From CAVVFX01 sp963747535 (GTDB lineage: Bacteria; Acidobacteriota; Terriglobia; Bryobacterales; Bryobacteraceae), in contig CAVVFX010000017.1 in the NCBI GenBank assembly GCA_963747535.1, positions 1,054,001 to 1,118,000 of the forward strand: DNA of 64,000 nt, read 5' to 3'. Below, piece by piece: positions 50,339 through 58,935 of the stretch. The notes under the pieces are model-generated. The model searched no databases. It had not been told where the DNA came from and worked only from the letters and a program-made list of their open reading frames with translations. Position 1 is the stretch's first letter; each line of letters begins with the position of its first letter. Both the position numbers and the translations under genes were made by a program.

Positions 50339-51781
50339 ATGCGTCCATGTGTTCTACTCCTCTTCTTGACGCCCCAGCTCTTTCTCCGTGCCCAACAGCC
50401 GCCGACGCTCGATATCCAATGGGACGCCGTTTCCCAGGTTTCAAGAACGACTCCGACATTGCAGGTGGTGGTCAACCCGATGCTCAGCCGCTCTTCCCCG
50501 GTTCACGACCAGGTCTTCCGGGCGCTGCGGGACCTGGGCGCCGATTATGTCCGATATGTTCCATGGCTTCCCTATCCGCGGCTCGCAATAGCGGAACTCG
50601 AGCCTGGCATCTGGGACACCGGCGCGATCGATCCCATGACCGTCGACTTCTTCAAGGCCACTGAGGGTCATTCCACTATTCTCAACTTCAGTACCATACC
50701 CGCGTGGCTCTTTGTAACTCCTCAGCCAGTAACTTATCCCAAGGATCCAAATGAAGCGTTCTGGAGTTATACCCAAGGTAAGGAACTTCGTGAGGGCGGC
50801 TTACAGGACTTAGCGAACTATTATGCCCGGTTGGTGAGTTGGTATACCAGGGGCGGATTCACCGATCGCCAAGGCAAGGAGCACAGGTCCGATTTTCATT
50901 TCCGAATTCCATATTGGGAGGTTTTCAATGAACCGGACATTGAACACGAGACCTCGCCGGAGGACTACACCGCGCGTTATGACGCGGTCGTCGCGGCGAT
51001 TCATGCGGTGTCTCCGGAAACGAAGTTCGTCGGATTAGGACTGGCCTTTCCCAGCCGGTTCCCGGAACATTTCGAGTACTTTCTGAACCACCAGAACCAT
51101 CGGCACGGCACGCCGCTCGACATGATCTCTTATCACTTCTACGCCACGCCGGCAGTTGGCGAGACGCCGGATCACTGGCAGTATACATTTTTCGATCAGG
51201 CCGAAAGATTCATCGACACCGTACGCTACATCGAGCAGATCCGCAAACGTCTGTCGCCGGAGACGCGGACTACGCTCGATGAAATCGGCAGTATTCTACC
51301 CGGCGATCCGGCGGGCTCGAAGACGGGCATTCCAGATATCTACTGGAATGCTTCCGGCTCGCTCTACGCGCATGTTTACCTGGAGACGATGAAGCTGGGC
51401 ATCGATATTGTTGGCGAATCCCAGTTAGTGGGCTATCCTTCGCAGTTTCCCAGTGTCAGCATGATCGATTGCAGCACCGGACGTCCCAATGCACGGTACT
51501 GGGTGCTGAAGCTGATCCACGATCACCTGGGTCCCGGAGATAAACTCGTGCAGACGAGGCTAGGCGGCCAAGCCATCGATGCACAAGCCTTCGTGACCGC
51601 GAAGGACCACGCGCTGCTGCTGATCAACAAGCGCAATAGTAAGGCAGCATTGCATCTCCGCGCTCCGTGGAACGATGCGACGCTGGCAGTCGTGGACTCG
51701 GCCGAAATCCGCTCAACGCCGTTTTCAGGAACAACGATAGAACTGGCCCCGTTTGCGGTGGCTGTATTGTTCGGGAATTGA
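50339..51781 (+). CDS. Exported GH39-like beta-xylosidase/glycosidase
   Basis: 480 aa. Signal peptide RPCVLLLFLTPQLFLRAQQ, then a TIM-barrel clan GH-A domain: YVRYVPWLPYPRL, IPYWEVFNEPDIE (acid/base Glu198), ISYHFYATPAVG and TTLDEIGSILPGD (nucleophile Glu315). A C-terminal beta-sandwich (LLLINKRNSKAALHLRAPW) ends the protein. GH39 members cleave xylosides or iduronides. Together with the isomerase-like protein and DUF1080 it suggests plant-polymer use. Confidence 0.87.
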   Translation: MRPCVLLLFLTPQLFLRAQQPPTLDIQWDAVSQVSRTTPTLQVVVNPMLSRSSPVHDQVFRALRDLGADYVRYVPWLPYPRLAIAELEPGIWDTGAIDPMTVDFFKATEGHSTILNFSTIPAWLFVTPQPVTYPKDPNEAFWSYTQGKELREGGLQDLANYYARLVSWYTRGGFTDRQGKEHRSDFHFRIPYWEVFNEPDIEHETSPEDYTARYDAVVAAIHAVSPETKFVGLGLAFPSRFPEHFEYFLNHQNHRHGTPLDMISYHFYATPAVGETPDHWQYTFFDQAERFIDTVRYIEQIRKRLSPETRTTLDEIGSILPGDPAGSKTGIPDIYWNASGSLYAHVYLETMKLGIDIVGESQLVGYPSQFPSVSMIDCSTGRPNARYWVLKLIHDHLGPGDKLVQTRLGGQAIDAQAFVTAKDHALLLINKRNSKAALHLRAPWNDATLAVVDSAEIRSTPFSGTTIELAPFAVAVLFGN

Positions 51782-51903
51782 GAACGGGAATTGACTTGGC
51801 CCAAGACGGAAATTGCATTCGGACAGACCGGGCAGGAACGCCCGTCAGGCCAGTCGGAGACTCAGAACTAGCGTTGTCAGGTCGAGGGTCTCGACTCGTT
51901 CAT

Positions 51904-52413
51904 TCACTTGAGGTGTATGGCGTACACGCGATCTTCGGTGCCCGCGGGCATCTTCACCCACAGACACAGGAATCCGGCTGCGGGATCTGGAAGTGCGGAA
52001 GGCGTGACCTTGTAAATTGAGCCGGATATTGCCTCGGCGCTTGACGGTATGGGCTTCGAATCACCCGCATCGACAAAATGCCTGTGCCAGCGTCCCGCTT
52101 CGATGCTCGGGAGAAGGAAGACCTTTGCCTCTGCAATCACGGCATTGGGTATGTTGGTGACAAAGCCAAGTGGAACGGCAGCCTGGGCAATCGGTTGATC
52201 GAACTTGAAATTAATCTCCTGACTTATCGGGTCGAACGTCGTGACTCCGTATTGCGTGATCTCCAACAACCCGGTCGTTGTCAGGGAGTAGACTCCCAAA
52301 TGAGTCACTTGTTTCGCAATCGCCTCGTCTGATCCGTGGCCGCACCCTGACGAAACCAGAATCAGGAATGCGGGAGCCGCGAGAGAGAGTTTGTTCAGCA
52401 TTAAGTTGTTCAC
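51904..52413 (-). CDS. Lipoprotein, unknown function
   Basis: 169 aa. A signal peptide with lipobox-like LVSSGCGHG (Cys24) marks a lipoprotein. The mature part is beta-rich (GVYSLTTTGLLEITQYGVTT, INFKFDQPIAQAAVPLGFVT, FLCLWVKMPAGTEDRVYAIH). No family recognised. Convergent with the GH39 gene, 122 bases away. Confidence 0.65.
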   Translation of the reverse strand: MNNLMLNKLSLAAPAFLILVSSGCGHGSDEAIAKQVTHLGVYSLTTTGLLEITQYGVTTFDPISQEINFKFDQPIAQAAVPLGFVTNIPNAVIAEAKVFLLPSIEAGRWHRHFVDAGDSKPIPSSAEAISGSIYKVTPSALPDPAAGFLCLWVKMPAGTEDRVYAIHLK

Positions 52414-52495
52414 CTTGCTCTAGCGTCCCACAAGTGTATCTGATGATCCGTTCTTCACGCATCCCGGAGACAGCGGCAGGCTGACATTCCTTACT

Positions 52496-52858
52496 AGGTG
52501 ATCAAGGCTTGCAGGGGCGAAGTCAGAGGTGAATAAACGTTGTCGCCGAGATATACCGCGGTGACCGAATAGTTACCGGCGACTGGAGTTGTCGGGCTAA
52601 GCGTCGGGATGGTGGCGTTTAGACAAGATCGATGCCTTTAAAAACCTGTTTGTACAGGACTCTTCCGTAGGTCGCGATGCCGCTGGTCCATTTCGCGGGA
52701 TCGCTGCCAAGGAAGTAATTGACTCTTCCGGGAAGCGGCTGGGAGCCGGAGATTTCGGCGGCCTGCGCACCGGCGCGTTTCATCCGCACCAAGGCCGGAG
52801 GCTTGCCCTTACCAGAGATGGTTGTTTCCGAGAGATAAAACCCCGGCGGGGACCGCAA
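52496..52858 (-). pseudogene. SBBP-repeat protein remnant with internal deletion
   Basis: The 5' part (52619-52858) encodes LPGRVNYFLGSDPAKWTSGI and VLYKQVFKGIDLV, the N-terminal signature of the SBBP beta-propeller proteins common in Solibacter, then meets a TAA. The 3' part (52496-52618) encodes PTTPVAGNYSVTAVYLGDNV and YSPLTSPLQ, an Ig-like C-terminal block of such proteins. Normal members exceed 800 aa, so the middle is deleted. Confidence 0.7.
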
Positions 52859-53159
52859 GAATCTGAAGACGGTGTGTTATGCCGCTCTGCGGGCCTCCGC
52901 TCCACATGTGCGGCCTGGCCCAGCACTCGCCGCGCAGCGGACGCGAGGGTCACCCAGACGTCAATGTGTTCAAAGAAGTGCTCACAGACGAACGGTAGAT
53001 TAGGCGCGAAGACCTGCTAAAGGGCAATCGGCGGTCAAGCCGAGCCGAAAGGTTTTGATACAGTTTTGAGACGCTTGGCCGAAGAGAAAGCGAAAGCAGC
53101 AGAAAGCGGGTTTGGAAAAAGTTGAGAAGTGTCCTAGAATGAATAAGTCAGCAAAATGT
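52859..53159. other. 300-base stretch before the tRNA, no gene supported
   Basis: No start-motif-supported frame is visible. Bases 53054-53125 encode on the plus strand VLRRLAEEKAKAAESGFGKS before a stop, which looks like the tail of a lost gene. The tRNA promoter lies at its right end. Confidence 0.4.
53111..53140 (+). promoter_or_regulatory. Possible tRNA-Pro promoter
   Basis: TTTGGA (53111-53116), an 18-base spacer, TAGAAT (53135-53140), 19 bases before the mature 5' end of the tRNA. Spacing fits a sigma-70 promoter; boxes are imperfect. Confidence 0.4.
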
Positions 53160-53236
53160 CGGGGCGTAGCGCAGCCTGGTAGCGCACCTGCCTTGGGCGC
53201 AGGGGGTCGGGCGTTCAAATCGCCCCGCCCCGACCA
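53160..53236 (+). tRNA. tRNA-Pro (anticodon TGG)
   Basis: 77 bases that fold fully by eye: acceptor CGGGGCG (53160-53166) pairs with CGCCCCG (53226-53232); D arm GCGC...GCGC; anticodon stem CCTGC/GCAGG around loop CTTGGGC, anticodon TGG; T arm GGGCG/CGCCC around TTCAAAT. A discriminator A and an encoded CCA end it. Its 3' half is duplicated at 62647-62694, so it has served as an integration site. Confidence 0.95.
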
Positions 53237-53238
53237 AT
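53191..53238 (+). repeat. Left attachment-like direct repeat (tRNA 3' half)
   Basis: CCTTGGGCGCAGGGGGTCGG, then GCGTTCAAATCGCCCCGCCC and CGACCAAT. It matches 62647-62694 at 47 of 48 positions. Anticodon loop through CCA is the classic core of tyrosine-integrase att sites. Confidence 0.85.
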
Positions 53239-53332
53239 CTTCCACTGATTCTAAAAGAGTTGATCAATCGCCGTTCCATCGTTTTCGCCTATCCTTTGCC
53301 TCGACTGTGCCAAAACTGTGCCGAAATCCCTC

Positions 53333-53395
53333 TCAGTTTGGCCGCACTGTGCCAAAACTCAATCCGCTTTCGTTTGCCTGGCGATTGAGCTTGGC
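53333..53395 (-). pseudogene. Integrase C-terminal remnant (left)
   Basis: On the minus strand SAKLNRQANESGLSFGTVRP followed by N and a stop. It matches the end of the remnant at 62779 (LAKLNRFANETGPAFGIMRP) in both order and stop position. Upstream of it the frame is lost. Orientation is toward the tRNA, as for many integrases beside their att site. Confidence 0.6.
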
Positions 53396-53440
53396 TGAGG
53401 GCAATGGAAGCCGCATGGCCGTTACGTTGGGCGTGAGAGC

Positions 53441-53886
53441 GCTTCGTTAGAAAACGATGCAAACGCCGTAGGATTTGATCGAGAGCGCGTAGGGATCAAC
53501 ATCGCACGGCAACTAGAAGACTGGCAGACCGCGGGCGATGAGCGAATCTGGAAGTTAATCATCTCCCCGGAATTCGGTGATCGGGTAGATCTCTCACCCT
53601 GACACGCGATCTGATCGAACGGATGGAGAACCATCTCGGCACGGACCTCGAATGGGCGGCGGTGGAGCACCACAATACGGAGCATCCGCATGTTAAGGTG
53701 GTGGTCCGAGGAGTGAGAAGCAGCGGCGAATCTCTTCCTTTGAACCGGGACTATGTGCAGCAAGGGATTCGGAACATTGCCGCGGATCTGTGTACCCGCC
53801 AACTTGGTTACCGCACGGAACTCGATTCGTTCGAGTCCGAGCGCCGTGAAATCACCGAGAAGCGCTTCACCTCGCTCGACCGGTAG
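53441..53886 (+). pseudogene. Conjugative relaxase fragment (TraI/DUF3363-like)
   Basis: The first frame gives VGFDRERVGINIARQLEDWQ and ERIWKLIISPEFGDRVDL; after one extra base near 53600 the second gives LTRDLIERMENHLGTDLEWA, VEHHNTEHPHVKVVVRG and RDYVQQGIRNIAADLCTRQL with GYRTE. These are consecutive blocks of mobilization relaxases; the HHNTEHPH block is the histidine motif, though one His is Lys (HVKV). N- and C-terminal parts are missing. It shows the element once had conjugation or mobilization functions. Confidence 0.75.
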
Positions 53887-53914
53887 GCTTCTGAGAGGTG
53901 CGCAGGCGCCAAGC

Positions 53915-54132
53915 TCAGACCTTGAACCGCAGTACTTCGCGGTTATTCGGAATCCGTCCGGCCCGGACGAGGTGGATGAAGCGTTCTATAGCCAGCATGC
54001 GGTCGGCACACTCCCGGCACTCAGACAGGTGGTGCTCGATTCCGGCGCAAATGTGCCCGCCTGAGGCAATACCGGCACCAAAGCAAGTGTTCCTCGATCA
54101 AATCGAGTTCTGGCCCCGTGATCGCATCGAGT
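53915..54132 (-). pseudogene. Decayed small Cys/His-rich protein (zinc-finger-like) fragment
   Basis: Minus-strand frames give TGPELDLIEEHLLWCRYC, then after a break near 54060 GIEHHLSECRECADRMLAIE and RFIHLVRAG to a stop at 53915. The spaced Cys pairs and EEHLLWC look like the anti-sigma or zinc-finger family common in Acidobacteriota. Low confidence because frame and ends are uncertain. Confidence 0.35.
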
Positions 54133-54225
54133 AAGCAGCTACAGCGTACGGGCTTGCGCCAAGCTGTTTGTGCAATCCATCAGTGAATAACGTTGCACGA
54201 GAGACTGCAAACTGGAACAGCTCAT
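54133..54225 (-). pseudogene. Tyrosine recombinase B, N-terminal remnant
   Basis: From the ATG at 54225 the frame reads MSCSSLQSLVQRY, then after a one-base break FTDGLHKQLGASPYAVAAYS. This is the typical N-terminus of the second gene in recombinase pairs and trios. It starts 3 bases after the stop of recombinase A. The rest is gone. Confidence 0.5.
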
Positions 54226-54228
54226 CGT

Positions 54229-54410
54229 TCAGCTCCTGGCTGACGATTCACCAAGGCGCTCCGTGGCAAGTTCAGGGAGTTCCGGAACAGGCTAGTCTGG
54301 AGATACCACTCGGTATCCGCGACATCCACGTGACCGAGGTAAGTTGCAAGTTTCGACGGTTCACACCCGACGTCGAGGCCGGCTCGGCACCATTCCACGA
54401 GCTTGCGGCG
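54229..54410 (-). pseudogene. Tyrosine recombinase A, C-terminal remnant
   Basis: RRKLVEWCRAGLDVG, KLATYLGHVDVADTEWYLQ, then after a one-base break PELPELATERLGESSARS and a stop at 54229. TYLGHV keeps the catalytic His and DTEWYL the catalytic Tyr. This fits XerC-like recombinases found in tripartite arrays. Confidence 0.65.
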
Positions 54411-54465
54411 GCGAAACAGCCTGGTTCGAAGGGAGCGCGGACTTTGCTTCCTTGTTGAGAGACGA

Positions 54466-56073
54466 TTATTGAATGGGCAGCATGGCAGCCGGGCTTGATA
54501 CTCCGTTGCTGGTAATCACGACCGGCTGATTGCCGCTCGCAAGGCCGGAAGGAATCGCCGCATTGACCTGATAGAGTCCCACGTAGCCTGGGGCCAGGCC
54601 GGCGTAGGAGACCGCAGCCGGCGATCCACCGATGGACACCGTCGGAGTGAGAGTGGTATTCGCCGCTCCTGAGGCTGCCGCGCCGTCCGCGGGGGCGGAA
54701 GTCACCACGCCTAAGCCGGTGCAATAGATCAGTACCGTTTCGCCGGCAACCGCCGGACTGCTGGTATTGGCGAGCGAAAAATCAGCATGAAGAATAGCCC
54801 CGTAGACGATCGAGCCGGCGGTAAAAGTGAAGATTCCTGGCTGCACGCCAAGCACCGGCGCCGTGATTGTGTTGCCGGAGACGCCGTTATCGATGACCTG
54901 GACCGTCGCCGAAGGCAAGCCGGCGATTTCATAAGGGACCTGGAAATTGATCTGCTGTTGGCCGCCGACGTTATCGACGGCGAAGATCGGCGCCGCGGTC
55001 CCATTCACGAGCACCTGGACGTTCAGCAACGCGGTGGGCAGCGGCAACCCGCTCGCCAGGTTAATACCGTTGGCGGAGGTGAGATTCGTTCCGAAAATGC
55101 TGGCGATTTCGCCTGGCACCAGGCCGCCGGAAAGAAAGCTTGCGCCATTGACCACTCCGTTATTCGCGATGGCGGGCACCTGAACCGTTCCGGTAGCGGC
55201 GGACTGCGCCAGGCTGAAGGTCTGGCCAGCGATACTGACCGTCGCGGTGCGCGCGGCGCCCGCGTTGCCGGCTGTGTTCAGGGAGACGGAACCCGATCCG
55301 GCGCCCAGCGCTCCGGCCGTTACCGAAACCCACGGCGCCCAGCTTGCAGCGCTCCATTCGCAGGAGGCGCCGCTGGCCGTTACGTTGACGGTTGCCGTTC
55401 CGCCGGAGAAGGCGACATTGGTGGAAGAACTGCCCAGGGAGTAGGTGCAGGCGCTCGCCGGAGCACTCACCGTTACCGCTACTTTAGCCGAAAGACTGCC
55501 GACCGTCGCGGTCACTGTGGCAGTACCGTTTCCTACCGAAGTCACCAGGCCATCGGCGCTGACGGTTGCGACGGACGGATTGCTGGACGTCCAGGTCAAG
55601 GACGGGGATACGGTCAGGTCCTCCACCGTGCCATTCGCCAAGGTCCCTCCGGCCAGCACCGGCAGTTGCGATCCGATGCTCGTGAAATTGAGATGGGCGG
55701 GGCTGGCGTGCAGGGACACCGGCGTTCCGCCTGGCCCGACCAGCAGCATGAGTGGGTTGGAAATGATCAGGGCGCCGGCGGTGGAGTATCCGATCGCCGT
55801 GATCGGATAGGACGCGGACTGAAGATTAGCCGGTAAGGCGAGGCTGAAGTTGACGGAAGCGGCGGACGCCTGCGCGCCGATCAATCCCAATGGGCTGCCG
55901 CCGGAAAGGGAGACGGCCGTGAAATCGGAGGCTGGAGACATTGTCACGGTGAAGTTGACGGTCGTGCCGGGTGTTGCCGCCGTGTTGTTGGCAGGCGCGG
56001 TGATGGTGACGCTCTGGCTGAAGGCCATGGACGACAGCAGCAGTCCGGCGGCGAGCACACGCCCCAACTTCAC
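54466..56073 (-). CDS. Exported Ig-like protein with TIGR03437 C-terminal domain
   Basis: 535 aa from a GTG at 56073 in a GTGA overlap with the lipase stop. Signal peptide RVLAAGLLLSSMAFSQSVT; an Ig-like domain (about 22-120); a Big2-like domain (LTWTSSNPSVATVSADGLVT, about 150-215); a BACON-like domain (VTASGASCEWSAASWAPWVS, about 225-300); and a TIGR03437 domain (about 310-535: IANNGVVNGASFLSGGLVPG, GEIASIFGTNL, GGQQQINFQVPYEI, VSYAGLAPGYVGLYQVNAAI). TIGR03437 is a hallmark of Solibacter-like genomes. Probably acts with the lipase-like protein. Confidence 0.88.
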   Translation of the reverse strand: MKLGRVLAAGLLLSSMAFSQSVTITAPANNTAATPGTTVNFTVTMSPASDFTAVSLSGGSPLGLIGAQASAASVNFSLALPANLQSASYPITAIGYSTAGALIISNPLMLLVGPGGTPVSLHASPAHLNFTSIGSQLPVLAGGTLANGTVEDLTVSPSLTWTSSNPSVATVSADGLVTSVGNGTATVTATVGSLSAKVAVTVSAPASACTYSLGSSSTNVAFSGGTATVNVTASGASCEWSAASWAPWVSVTAGALGAGSGSVSLNTAGNAGAARTATVSIAGQTFSLAQSAATGTVQVPAIANNGVVNGASFLSGGLVPGEIASIFGTNLTSANGINLASGLPLPTALLNVQVLVNGTAAPIFAVDNVGGQQQINFQVPYEIAGLPSATVQVIDNGVSGNTITAPVLGVQPGIFTFTAGSIVYGAILHADFSLANTSSPAVAGETVLIYCTGLGVVTSAPADGAAASGAANTTLTPTVSIGGSPAAVSYAGLAPGYVGLYQVNAAIPSGLASGNQPVVITSNGVSSPAAMLPIQ

Positions 56074-57848
56074 TTGCAGCCTCCCACCTGGCCCACGGCG
56101 ACGATGGGCAGGACGGCGAAAGCCGGATCGCTCACTCGGGCATTCAACAGGTTGATGGTCTCGAACGGGACCCCGGTTATGGCATCCAGGAGGCTGGGAG
56201 GCGGAAAGCCCAGCTCGGTCACGGTTCCCGCGCCATGCACGGCATACTGCACGAAGGTCATGTTGCAGGGAGGTTGCGCAGGGGTTTGGTTCATCTGGAT
56301 GGAGCAGGCTCCAGTCTGACTGAGCCCGTCCACGGCGCTCGTCAGCGGTACAATCGCATCGCTCTGGGTGGCCACGCCGGTGCGGTTCAACGTCAACCAT
56401 CCCGTAGAGTTGTAATCGTGCAGCGCATAGTCGGTGGAGCAGGCCAATGCCAACACGCCACTGGTGAGTGGGGAAGTCAGGAAGCCGGCCTCGCGCGACT
56501 GTGGGGAGTTGCTGAGGCCGGCGAGTTGCGCGGCGCTCATCTGACCGGCAATGAGCGCCACGGGTATTTGCTTGTCCGCCGAGCCCTGCAGGGTTCCCAA
56601 CGCCGGGCTGACGCATTGGCCCTGACCGTCGCCCACCAGGTCGGCGGTGCCCCCGGACACCGTAATTCCGGCAACGGTCGCGGACTGGAGCGGATACTCT
56701 CCCGCGACGGCCGCCAGGAACCAGAAGCAGGGATTGAGAGGATCGAGCGCCACGATCGATAAAGGAGATCCCAGGTGCGGAGAACCGATGGTGATCATCT
56801 TATGAATCAGCCCTTGCCCGTAATTGGCCGATTGTTTATAGCTGTTGGGCGACGCGGTGAGCACATAGGGCATGGTGCGGGCAATCAGGCCCCCCATACT
56901 GTGTCCCACCACGTCCACCTGAACCGATGCGATGGGCATATTCATCGCCTGTGGAGACGATTGCGAATAGTTCATCAGGGTGTTCTGCATCTGGGGCAGG
57001 ATCACCTGCGCGTTATAGGCGTACCCCAGCACGTTTTGACTGACGGGATGCGACTGCAGCAGAGTGGAACCCCGCGCCAAATAATTGGGCTGGATCGCGG
57101 TGACGCCGCTCACGATTTTCGACCAATCGGCGCATTGGACATAGAAACGCGGATCGCTCGAGGCCGAATCGCCGTTGCTGGTGCAGGCGGTCACCAAGGG
57201 CGTGAACGATTGCCAGAACACCGGGCTCGACGTGATCCCGTGGATCAACTCGACCGGGGGTCTGACGAGAACCACCTTGTAATTGGTGAGCACCGTTCCG
57301 CCGGCGGTAGAAATCTGAATGTTGACGGTGCGCATGGCCGCCATCTGGTCGCTCGAGCGGTTGGCATCCGAGCGCACGAAATCGGCCGGCGACTTGTAGA
57401 CCACGAATGCCATGGACTCGCCGTTCACGCTCGCCGGTTGTGCCGAAATCGAAGTGGAGAAACCGAAACTGGGGCCAACGGCCGGTATCAGCGAGCCGTA
57501 GTCGACCGACGGGCCAACCGGGTTCATGTTCTCGTCCAGCAGCGTGTAGGTGAGAGTCAGCGAGGTGTTTCCGCGGAGGAGCACGCGGCTGACGCCATCG
57601 GCCGCCACTCCTACTACAGTCCGGCCATTCGTAGCCAGCATCGTGGGATCGGAGATCAGTCCCGATGGGTTGGCCGTTATTGACCCTGGATTGACGAAAT
57701 TCGGCTGCGGGTCAACCAGGGTGAGTCCCGTGATTGTCTGGGAAGGAGGAGCACCCGCGGAACCCAGCCCTAGTTTGTAGATTGAGCCGAAGCTGTTGGG
57801 GATAGCGCTGAGCGCGCCATAGAGTGTGCCATCCGGAGTCTGGGTCAA
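56070..57848 (-). CDS. Exported alpha/beta-hydrolase (lipase-like) segment, fused upstream to a broken TIGR03803 region
   Basis: 592 aa in the open part. The first 30 residues (TPDGTLYGALSAIPNSFGSI) continue the TIGR03803 repeats encoded upstream. The next 160 are Ig-like (NRTSS.., VYKSPADFVR). The hydrolase part has VELIHGITSSPVFWQSF, the nucleophile elbow VDVVGHSMGGLIAR (Ser317) and TIGSPHLGSPLS, as in triacylglycerol lipases and PGAP1-like proteins. The start at 57848 (TTG) is forced by a frameshift; the real gene probably begins near 58926. Ends in a 4-base overlap with the TIGR03437 gene. Confidence 0.78.
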   Translation of the reverse strand: MTQTPDGTLYGALSAIPNSFGSIYKLGLGSAGAPPSQTITGLTLVDPQPNFVNPGSITANPSGLISDPTMLATNGRTVVGVAADGVSRVLLRGNTSLTLTYTLLDENMNPVGPSVDYGSLIPAVGPSFGFSTSISAQPASVNGESMAFVVYKSPADFVRSDANRSSDQMAAMRTVNIQISTAGGTVLTNYKVVLVRPPVELIHGITSSPVFWQSFTPLVTACTSNGDSASSDPRFYVQCADWSKIVSGVTAIQPNYLARGSTLLQSHPVSQNVLGYAYNAQVILPQMQNTLMNYSQSSPQAMNMPIASVQVDVVGHSMGGLIARTMPYVLTASPNSYKQSANYGQGLIHKMITIGSPHLGSPLSIVALDPLNPCFWFLAAVAGEYPLQSATVAGITVSGGTADLVGDGQGQCVSPALGTLQGSADKQIPVALIAGQMSAAQLAGLSNSPQSREAGFLTSPLTSGVLALACSTDYALHDYNSTGWLTLNRTGVATQSDAIVPLTSAVDGLSQTGACSIQMNQTPAQPPCNMTFVQYAVHGAGTVTELGFPPPSLLDAITGVPFETINLLNARVSDPAFAVLPIVAVGQVGGCK

Positions 57849-58935
57849 TGGCCCCCGGCAAGCGCTCCATTTTCATAGGGAAACTGATACAGCGGCGTGA
57901 ACTGGCCGTCGGTCGTAAACTCGAATATCGTGCTGCCGCATGGCGTGCTGAAGGTGCCTCCATTAAACGTGGTCCCGTACATGTTCCCGTTCACTCCAAG
58001 AATGAAAGGAGCATCGGGAGCCCCGATTGCCGAGCCGGTGGCGACGGTACAGGTTCCCGGGACGGCCAGCGGCGGATAATTCATCGTATTGATCAATGTG
58101 GTCAAAACGCCCGTTGGACTGAGACGGAAAATGTATATGCCCTGCTCGGCGCCATAGAAGTTGCCGTCGCCGCCGTTCACGAGGGTGTAAAGCGGGGATT
58201 GGGGGGGCGGCTGCCATCCGGATTGGCATTCTGCGGCGTGATGGGCAAAGGTGCGATGACCGTGACGTCGCCATCGGGCGTCATCTGGAAGAATGTCCCG
58301 AGGTTGTGCGGCCCGCCCAGGGTGGTGGTTCCGTAAAAGTTGCCGTCGTCGCCTTCCACCAGGCCTAGCGGCGACGAGCCTTCGGTGGTGGAGTTGAACT
58401 GGTGAAGCGTGTTCACGTCGCCCGCGATTGTGACCTGGAAGATCAGATCGGATTGTCCCGCAAAGACCGTGCGGGCCGTTCCATAAAGATTTCCGTCGCT
58501 GGCCGCGAGCAGTGGACCCCTTGCCTGTGCCCGGTTGGCAAGCGTGCCGAGAACCGTGTAGGTTCCGCCCGACGTTATGCGGAACACCACGCCTGAGATT
58601 GAGCCGTAGAAACTGCCATCCGAGCCGGTAGTCTACCCAATATTCGAGCCTCCGTTGGCATAAATCTTCGTGAATGAGCCGTCCGGCGTCACACTGAAGA
58701 TGAAGTTGTTCGTCGACCCGTAAAGGTTCCCGTCAGCACCCACCGCCAAGGGGGACGTGGGCGGTCCCCCTGTTGCTGCGTTGAAGGTGTAGATGGTGGA
58801 GAATTGGGGAGCGTTCTGCGCCAGGCAGCGATTCGCGCAGGGCAGGCAGCCCGCGGCTGCCGCGATAAACGCCAACGTGATGAAACGAGGCGCCGCCCTT
58901 CCTGGCGTTCCACGCCGGTTTTCCATGGTGTGCAA
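57845..58935 (-). pseudogene. N-terminal TIGR03803-repeat region with three lesions
   Basis: From 58935 (signal-like FITLAFIAAAAGCLPCANRC) the repeats GADGNLYGSTNN, ASDGNLYGTARTVFAG, GDDGNFYGTTTLGG, NGGDGNFYGAEQG and GVNGNMYGTTFNGG follow in order, the extracellular HAF/TIGR03803 type. Breaks: an in-frame TAG near 58633 (SNIG then TTGSDGSFYG), a one-base loss in a run of seven Cs near 58200-58206, and another one-base loss near 57845. The pieces join into one gene with the lipase segment. Confidence 0.75.

Noticed and set aside
53000..53245. Open frame across the tRNA (minus strand, RGDLNARPPAPKAGALPGC)
   Set aside because: It is the antisense of the tRNA-Pro gene and a common false protein.
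56775..57683. 302-codon plus-strand frame opposite the lipase
   Set aside because: Shadow of the hydrolase gene, which holds the GHSMGG motif and family blocks.
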